From: Methanoregula formicica SMSP
GTDB lineage: Archaea; Halobacteriota; Methanomicrobia; Methanomicrobiales; Methanospirillaceae
Assembly (NCBI RefSeq): GCF_000327485.1
Contig: NC_019943.1
Span: 496,001 to 560,000 of the forward strand
DNA: 64,000 nucleotides
Reading direction: 5' to 3'
The notes beneath the pieces were generated by a model. The model saw nothing but the letters and a program-made list of their open reading frames with translations, did no database searches and had not been told where the DNA came from. Position 1 is the stretch's first letter. Each line of letters begins with the position of its first letter. A program made the position numbers and the translations under genes. Shown here in pieces: positions 59,353-64,000 of the stretch.

Positions 59353-60204
59353 GTGGACTACAGATTATCGGCGACTGCTGCTCTCCTTAATGCATCCTGC
59401 CTGACGGCTCTTTCTGGCAGTGCCCGCCTTTATCTGGCGTTTCTCCTTGCAGGGTTGCCGCCAGATTGTCTGGCCTGTTTTGCCGCCGGGTTGGTAATTT
59501 ATTCTACATACACACTGGACCGTGTGTTCGCTTCCAGCGAAGATAAGATAAACCGTACGGATTACGCACATGCCAGAAGGGATATCGGAGTTGCTGTAAC
59601 GTTTGTGGCATTCATTACCGGCACTGCATTATTCTGTTCGCGGAATATCTGGGTAGCCCCATTTATTCCATTTTTCATTGGATACTTGTACTCGAAAGGG
59701 ATCAGAATTGGTAACCTCCGGTTGAGGCTCAAGGGCAGTCTCGGCGGGAAAAACCTGGTGATAGGGTTGACATGGGGGGGAACAATCGCCATGGTTATTG
59801 CAGGCTCTGATGTCAGTATCCTGTCAGTGTTGGTGGTTTTCCTTTTCTTTTTTGGGAAATTGTTCATCAATTCCGTGATTTACGACATGAAAGATACATT
59901 AGGTGATATGAGTGCGGGAATCCGGACTCTGCCCGTGGTCCTTGGAGAGAATAACACCCGTCTCGTGCTTGCCGGTATTTTCATTTTCATCCATCTTCTC
60001 GTTGCTCTGTCTATGACCTTTGGATTATTATCTCAAGAAATTGTTATCTTAACAGTCAGTTCCCTGACCACATGTCTAATCCTCGTTTTCTATTCTAGCG
60101 CACTGGAAACCTCTGTCTCCTGGCTTATGAGGAATCTCCGGATCTCATTAATCGATTGCGAAGCCCCGGTAACCGTTCTTATCCGGTTTGCCATTACGCA
60201 TTGA
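59353..60204 (+). CDS. UbiA-family prenyltransferase-like membrane protein
   Basis: This 283-residue protein with about eight helices contains YTLDRVFASSEDKINR (first Asp-rich region) and VIYDMKDTLGDMSAGIRTLP (second, close to DxxD), as in UbiA enzymes. These join prenyl chains to aromatic or other acceptors in membranes. The start is GTG, as no ATG is in frame nearby. It is divergent from the peptidase/maturase operon and overlaps the FilR1-type gene at the 3' ends by 11 bp. The acceptor is unknown. Confidence 0.75.
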   Translation: MDYRLSATAALLNASCLTALSGSARLYLAFLLAGLPPDCLACFAAGLVIYSTYTLDRVFASSEDKINRTDYAHARRDIGVAVTFVAFITGTALFCSRNIWVAPFIPFFIGYLYSKGIRIGNLRLRLKGSLGGKNLVIGLTWGGTIAMVIAGSDVSILSVLVVFLFFFGKLFINSVIYDMKDTLGDMSAGIRTLPVVLGENNTRLVLAGIFIFIHLLVALSMTFGLLSQEIVILTVSSLTTCLILVFYSSALETSVSWLMRNLRISLIDCEAPVTVLIRFAITH

Positions 60205-60973
60205 GCCGTTCAGACCGGTTCTGATAGAATGTGAAGAGGTCCTCCCCGAACCTTAGTGCTGATTTACTTGTCGAGATGAGGTCCTGTTTTGAATCAAACA
60301 ATCCGTTGTTCAGGAAGAATGAGATGGAAAAACAGTAATCCGTTACGATATAGGCGAAATGAATGTCGTCCGGGTAGATAAACAGGCTGGCATTCGCATA
60401 ACCGAGGCCCTCCATCAACATATTGTAATACTCTCGTTTGATCTTTTCAAATGCACTTTTTGTCAGGATAAGGGAGATTGATTTATTCTCTTTTGCCAGG
60501 TTCAGGAACAGATTTGGGTAGCGGGGATGCACGATAGGGGAAATTCCTTTGATCCGGGATGCCTGCTGCAGGGATGCAATGAACTCTGTGTGGGGTTCGA
60601 AGCTATCCTCAACACAGCACTCAATAATCTGGATCTTTTCCAGCTCCCCTATACGCAGGAGGAACTCTTCCGGGAGTGCATGGATATTATGATCCTCCCA
60701 GAATTTCCTCTGCTGTCCCAGAACGGCAAGTGCGCCGTCAAATGGTCCGAGGAACCGGACGATCAGCTGCCCGGTCTCGGTGAGATAGAACTGTCGCCCT
60801 TCCCTGCAGAGCAGTTTCTGGTCCTCGAGAATCTTGATCTGGGGGAGGATTCCCGTTGCAGTTACATGCAGTGTGTCCTTGATCTCGTCCCAGGTTCGGG
60901 GGCCAGCAGCCAGAAAGAGGAGAAGTCTCTTCCGTTTTTCCGATGATGTTGTGACAGCCAGGAGATCGGACAT
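60194..60973 (-). CDS. Winged-helix regulator with FilR1 (DUF1724) domain
   Basis: This 259-residue protein has an N-terminal winged helix (RLLLFLAAGPRTWDEIKDTLHVTATGILPQIKILEDQKLL) and a C-terminal domain of about 150 residues (IIECCVEDSFEPHTEFIASLQQASRIKGISPIVHPRYP...) of the methanogen FilR1/DUF1724 type. FilR1 relatives control metabolism and cell form in methanogens. An AT-rich promoter (ATATATGATAATTATTAATAG) lies just upstream. It probably regulates itself or the neighbouring operon. Confidence 0.82.
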   Translation of the reverse strand: MSDLLAVTTSSEKRKRLLLFLAAGPRTWDEIKDTLHVTATGILPQIKILEDQKLLCREGRQFYLTETGQLIVRFLGPFDGALAVLGQQRKFWEDHNIHALPEEFLLRIGELEKIQIIECCVEDSFEPHTEFIASLQQASRIKGISPIVHPRYPNLFLNLAKENKSISLILTKSAFEKIKREYYNMLMEGLGYANASLFIYPDDIHFAYIVTDYCFSISFFLNNGLFDSKQDLISTSKSALRFGEDLFTFYQNRSERLNA

Positions 60974-61082
60974 ATATGATAATTATTAATAGTAATCTTA
61001 ATGTTTACTGTAGATATGTTGGCATTATATAATTTCTATGTGGTATTTAGATAATTTAAATTCGGCAACATGGAGAGAAATT

Positions 61083-62091
61083 TCACCATGCAGGATGACT
61101 CACCCGTTCCTTTGTGCAGTGTATCTCTCCCAACCACATCACCTGGCACCCTCCCCTGCAGAGATCCAGTACCGTACACTCCCGGCATTCCCTGGAGATG
61201 TGAGGAAGTCCCTCGTTACGGCAGGGGAAAGATCCCTGCTCCCAGATCTTCTCGAACGTCTCCTTTCGCAGGTCTCCGGCGATGATTACGGCTCCACAGA
61301 AGAAGAAGTCCAGCCGGTGGATTTCCTATCATAGTCTTTTCCCAACCAGCCAAGATTATCCCCTATGAGAATCGGGACGCGGTCCTCAATCTTCCCGGTG
61401 ATGAAATCGAGGAGTGATCGCAACTGACCGTCCGATAAGAAGAGTGAAGCATTTCCTGCAGCCCTCCCAACCGGCATCACCGTCCCGACCCTCCAGAGAT
61501 CGGCATTCTCCCTTGCGATGTCGTAAAGATCCCCAATCTCGGGGAGATTCAGGGGCGATATAATGGAGGTCATGCAGGACTGGCGGCAGCCGTGGGATTT
61601 CAGCAGCTTCAGGGCTTGTATTGCACCAGAGAATGCACCCGGGGGGTCTTTCGCAGGGCATCGTGGGTCTTTTCGGTTCCATCCACGCTGACCTGCACCG
61701 AGGCGGCAACCCGGACAATTCTCCCGATGTTTGCCTCCGATACTGCCAGCCCGTTTGTGGAAAATCCCGTCTCCATGCCCCCTTTTTTTGCCAGTTCCAG
61801 GACATCGAGGAGATCTGCACGTAAGAGCGGTTCGCCTCCGGTAACGAGAAACCTTCTCACGCCAAGACCTGCAGGGTCCCGGACAATTCCCGATATCGCC
61901 GCCGTTGACAGTTCATCCCCAGCAGTATCACACCCCGACGATGCCCCGCCGTGGATGCATGCCATCGTGCAATCCCGGGTACACTCCCATATCACGGTCT
62001 TTGGTGGCGGTGTCTTCCCCCATCGTTGCATGGTGCTGAACCCTGCAGTAAGGGCCTTGACCTGTAATCTCCGGAGAAAAGAACTGCTCAT
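61083..62091 (-). pseudogene. Radical SAM/SPASM protein pseudogene
   Basis: Reading from ATG 62091, the first frame has WECTRDCTMACIHGG, VTGGEPLLR and VSVDGTEKTHDALRKTP, then breaks at a C-run near 61637-61646. A second frame carries GAFSGAIQALKLLKSHG, MTSIISPLNLPEIGDLYD and IGDNLGWLGKDYD, and breaks again near 61315-61325. The third frame gives DFFFCGAVIIAGDLRKETFEKIW and the SPASM cysteines (CRECTVLDLCRGGCQ) to a stop at 61083. The third cysteine of the CX3CX2C motif is Gly (61948-61950). Three lesions make activity unlikely. AT-rich promoter sequence remains upstream. Confidence 0.85.
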
Positions 62092-62125
62092 TATAGTTTT
62101 ATACTAAATATTTTCATATTAATGT
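62092..62125. promoter_or_regulatory. Short AT-rich divergent promoter
   Basis: TTATAGTTTTATACTAAATATTTTC between the radical SAM pseudogene and the small membrane protein gene can serve as TATA elements for both directions. Inference from composition. Confidence 0.4.
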
Positions 62126-62383
62126 ATGGTTAACAGAGCCCGGATAGCGAAATCGGTTTGTATCCTCAGCTTTCTGGGCATTCTGCTCTTTGGTTTTTAT
62201 GCCTTCCTGCTGTCCACTGCCATGTATGCTCCGCCCGAGATGATGGCGCAGGCCGCCGCAAGAAAATCGCAGGAATTTATGCGGATCAGCATCGCCGTCG
62301 TGATCCTCGTCGTCGTCTGTATTGCCAGTTATCTCTATGGCAATAAACAGGAAGCTCCCCGGCCTCCAAACGAAGGGATGTGA
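62126..62383 (+). CDS. Small two-helix membrane protein
   Basis: This 85-residue protein has a helix at about 10-30 (SVCILSFLGILLFGFYAFLLS) and another at about 55-71 (ISIAVVILVVVCIASYLYG), with a short polar loop and tail. No family is recognised. Start ATG 62126, just downstream of an AT-rich promoter. It is convergent with the kinase gene. Confidence 0.6.
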   Translation: MVNRARIAKSVCILSFLGILLFGFYAFLLSTAMYAPPEMMAQAAARKSQEFMRISIAVVILVVVCIASYLYGNKQEAPRPPNEGM

Positions 62384-62437
62384 TCTCCTGAGTGGGGGAT
62401 ATTCCGACAAACGGACATTCACCCGCAGATCTTTCTA

Positions 62438-63529
62438 TTATCCGGGAACGCGCCACGTCTCTTTCGGCACCGTGATCTCGAACACAACGCCCTTTCCGAC
62501 CTCACCGGTCTCCCGAATGGCAAGACCGGTGATAGCCAGCACCTCACGGATAAAGAACAGTCCGAAACCGGTATTCTTGCCGTATCCCTGCTCGAAGATC
62601 TTCTGTTTCTCATGAGGCGGAATGCCGCACCCGTCATCCCGGTAGCGGATGATGAGGCTCCCGTCCGGGACGGTCTCCGTCTCCACCGCGATGTTCCGGA
62701 CCGGTCCCCCGTGCCGGATGCTGTTGTCGATCAGGTTGTAGAACACCCTGCCAAAGAGCGGGTCCGCATAGATCCGGGCATCGTTTGCGGGCAGGTGAAT
62801 ATGGATCGACTCCCTCCCGACTGCCGCTGCCGCGTCCCTGACGCACTGGCAGAGCCCCTGCCATTGTGGTGCTTTCACACCGACACTCTGGTAATCTTTC
62901 GTGAAGAGGATCTGGTCTTTTATCCTGACGACCTGGTCACGGATACCGGCAGCGAGTTCTTTTGCATCGCGGTCCGTTGTCGTTGCAGCGAGCATATCGC
63001 AGAGCCCGAGGACGCCGGTGATGCTGTTCAACACATCGTGCCGGGTCACGCTGTTCATCATGTTCAGTTTCTGGTTGGTGAGCGCAAGGGCCTTCTCGAG
63101 CCGGGCCTGCTCCGAGATATCGACGATAACGCCGTGGACCCCTGCGATCCGCTTCTCCCCGATGATCGGCGAGGCGTAGATGATGGCCGGGATCTTCCGG
63201 CCGTCGTGAGCAGTGATGCAGCACTCGATATGGCCGCTGGTCACATCCTGCTGGATGCGGGTGAAAAAGGACCTGACTTTCTCCCGGTCGGGCTCGCAGA
63301 CGATATCGAAGATGCCGGCCCGGTCCTCTGCCTGCTCGTCGTAGGCATGCCCGATGATATCGATAGCGCTCCAGTTGAAGAACGTGAACCTGAGATCTTC
63401 ATCAAGCTCGAAGACGATCTGGGGGAGGAGCTCAGCAAGGTCTTCGAACCGGGTATCGCAGTTGGTGTCCGGTTTCCGCTTATGCGTTGGGGGATGGAGG
63501 GGATTATGGTTGTTTTGCATTCGTTTCAT
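62438..63529 (-). CDS. PAS-domain histidine kinase
   Basis: This 363-residue protein has a PAS/PAC unit (about 30-145; PQIVFELDEDLRFTFFNWSA ... VIVDISEQARLEKAL), phosphoacceptor box SVTRHDVLNSITGVLGLCDML and an ATPase domain (IDNSIRHGG, YRDDGCGIP, NTGFGLFFIREV). It is cytoplasmic. The start ATG at 63529 overlaps by one base the stop of a seven-codon ORF as TAATG; the frame also runs to a TTG at 63592. It belongs to the TRHD group of kinases seen elsewhere in the window. No cognate regulator is adjacent. Confidence 0.88.
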   Translation of the reverse strand: MKRMQNNHNPLHPPTHKRKPDTNCDTRFEDLAELLPQIVFELDEDLRFTFFNWSAIDIIGHAYDEQAEDRAGIFDIVCEPDREKVRSFFTRIQQDVTSGHIECCITAHDGRKIPAIIYASPIIGEKRIAGVHGVIVDISEQARLEKALALTNQKLNMMNSVTRHDVLNSITGVLGLCDMLAATTTDRDAKELAAGIRDQVVRIKDQILFTKDYQSVGVKAPQWQGLCQCVRDAAAAVGRESIHIHLPANDARIYADPLFGRVFYNLIDNSIRHGGPVRNIAVETETVPDGSLIIRYRDDGCGIPPHEKQKIFEQGYGKNTGFGLFFIREVLAITGLAIRETGEVGKGVVFEITVPKETWRVPG

Positions 63530-63552
63530 TAAGATGAGCGGAAGCTGTTCAT
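63529..63552 (-). CDS. Possible leader peptide before the PAS kinase
   Basis: A seven-residue frame (MNSFRSS) begins at ATG 63552, preceded by GGGAGG three bases upstream. Its TAA overlaps the kinase ATG as TAATG. The strong binding site belongs to this mini-ORF; the kinase has none of its own, so its translation may depend on re-initiation. Confidence 0.4.
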   Translation of the reverse strand: MNSFRSS

Positions 63553-63601
63553 AAACCTCCCGGAAAAGCGTGTTCGACCGGAACTGCGGCAATATGCGGT
63601 T

Positions 63602-63625
63602 TTTACAATAATTATTTATTATATT
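63602..63625 (-). promoter_or_regulatory. AT-rich promoter region of the PAS kinase
   Basis: ACAATAATTATTTATTATATTGAG is markedly AT-rich and lies about 50-75 bases upstream of the leader ORF on the minus strand. A TATA element for the leftward gene is likely; a rightward role is possible. Confidence 0.4.
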
Positions 63626-63693
63626 GAGCGATCAATAGCTCTCCGGAGCAGGATGCCCGGAGGAGGATGGTCCGCCGGAGGCATCGCTCTGGG

Positions 63694-64000
63694 ATGAATG
63701 ATATGGCAGATTCATTGAGAATTGGGTCATTCAATGTCCAGAATCTTTTCCAGCGTGCAAAAGCCCTCAACTACCAGAACCATGACAATGTAGACAAGGT
63801 ACTCCAGAAGATCCAGGAATTCAAGGACACTATTGAAAAGAACGTGTACACGGACAACGACAAACAGAAAATATTCGAGATGTACACCGGCGAGCTTTGG
63901 AAATTCATAGAAGTGCGGGAGAACCGGGGAAAACTCTTCTCACGGAAGGGCCAGAAGATCACCGGGGTCCAGGCAAACGGAAGAGGGGATGACTGGGACG
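63694..64000 (+). CDS. Endonuclease/exonuclease/phosphatase family protein, N-terminal part (3' end outside window)
   Basis: The frame from ATG 63694 runs to the window end (102 residues). SLRIGSFNVQNLFQRAKAL is the N-terminal strand and metal-binding Asn motif of the EEP fold. The rest (DKVLQKIQEFKDTIEKN, YTGELWKFIEVRENRGKLF) fits that family's long-insert members. GGAGG at 63677 lies 12 bases before the ATG; an in-frame ATG at 63703 is an alternative. Substrate unknown. Confidence 0.72.
   Translation, partial: MNDMADSLRIGSFNVQNLFQRAKALNYQNHDNVDKVLQKIQEFKDTIEKNVYTDNDKQKIFEMYTGELWKFIEVRENRGKLFSRKGQKITGVQANGRGDDWD

Noticed and set aside
61083-62091. Programmed frameshifting in the second radical SAM gene
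   Set aside because: Two shifts plus loss of a catalytic-cluster cysteine fit decay better than programmed decoding.

Overview
The window is chromosomal DNA from a euryarchaeon, most probably a methanogen of the order Methanomicrobiales (a Methanoregula-like genome is my best guess). The evidence is an archaeal 16S-23S-tRNA-5S locus, archaeal GluRS, isoprenoid diphosphate synthase, three coenzyme F420 genes (cofG, cofC, cofE), AT-rich TATA-type promoters, and four histidine kinases sharing a TRHD-type phosphoacceptor box. Most of the window is GC-rich and densely coded. The stretch from about 54.0 to 61.0 kb is visibly richer in AT and looks acquired or accessory.

Layout. 0-5 kb: end of RNase J, idsA and gltX, then two tandem CDF-type transporters. 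5-11 kb: a TetR regulator divergent from a six-gene PadR / HAAS / toast-rack / adhesin-like / MacB-like ABC export operon. 11-15.3 kb: SprT-like peptidase, GNAT, DNA methyltransferase, and two exported proteins. 15.4-24.7 kb: UbiB kinase, UDG-family glycosylase, FTR catalytic subunit, purC-cofG, a small kinase, polyprenol-kinase-like protein, effector-binding protein, cofC, RNase III, a Cys-cluster protein and a zinc-ribbon protein. 24.7-28.3 kb: a minus-strand one-carbon/cofactor operon, glyA-folD-folP-cofE. 28.4-28.6 kb: a 55-bp tandem repeat carrying hairpins. 28.9-33.8 kb: coiled-coil protein, smc, scpA. 33.8-38 kb: a 1415-residue REC-PAS-GAF sensor kinase. 38.2-48.2 kb: a region of decay and duplication (a paralogous gene pair with one copy broken, G-rich repeats, a kinase pseudogene fused tail to tail with a lipoprotein gene, an alpha/beta hydrolase remnant). 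It also holds an acyltransferase and a NosDFY-like ABC system beside a membrane-anchored double winged-helix regulator. 48.8-53.8 kb: rRNA locus with recognisable 16S and 23S processing stems and a decayed tRNA in the spacer.

The most unusual part is 54.0-61.0 kb. A minus-strand operon encodes, in order, a 102-residue small protein, a caspase-like (clan CD, C13-type) peptidase whose C-terminal half carries seven Cys-x-Pro-Leu/Ile-Ser-Arg-type repeats, a radical SAM/SPASM peptide maturase with a full seven-cysteine SPASM motif, an unannotated 50-codon ORF, and a 620-residue multi-domain beta-sandwich protein. A divergent UbiA-family prenyltransferase and a FilR1-type regulator lie beside it. 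I read this as a candidate RiPP-like system in which the maturase cross-links the cysteine repeats of the peptidase. A second radical SAM/SPASM gene at 61.1-62.1 kb is dead: two frameshifts and loss of one cluster cysteine. The window closes with a sensor kinase preceded by a possible seven-codon leader ORF and the start of an endonuclease/exonuclease/phosphatase-family gene.
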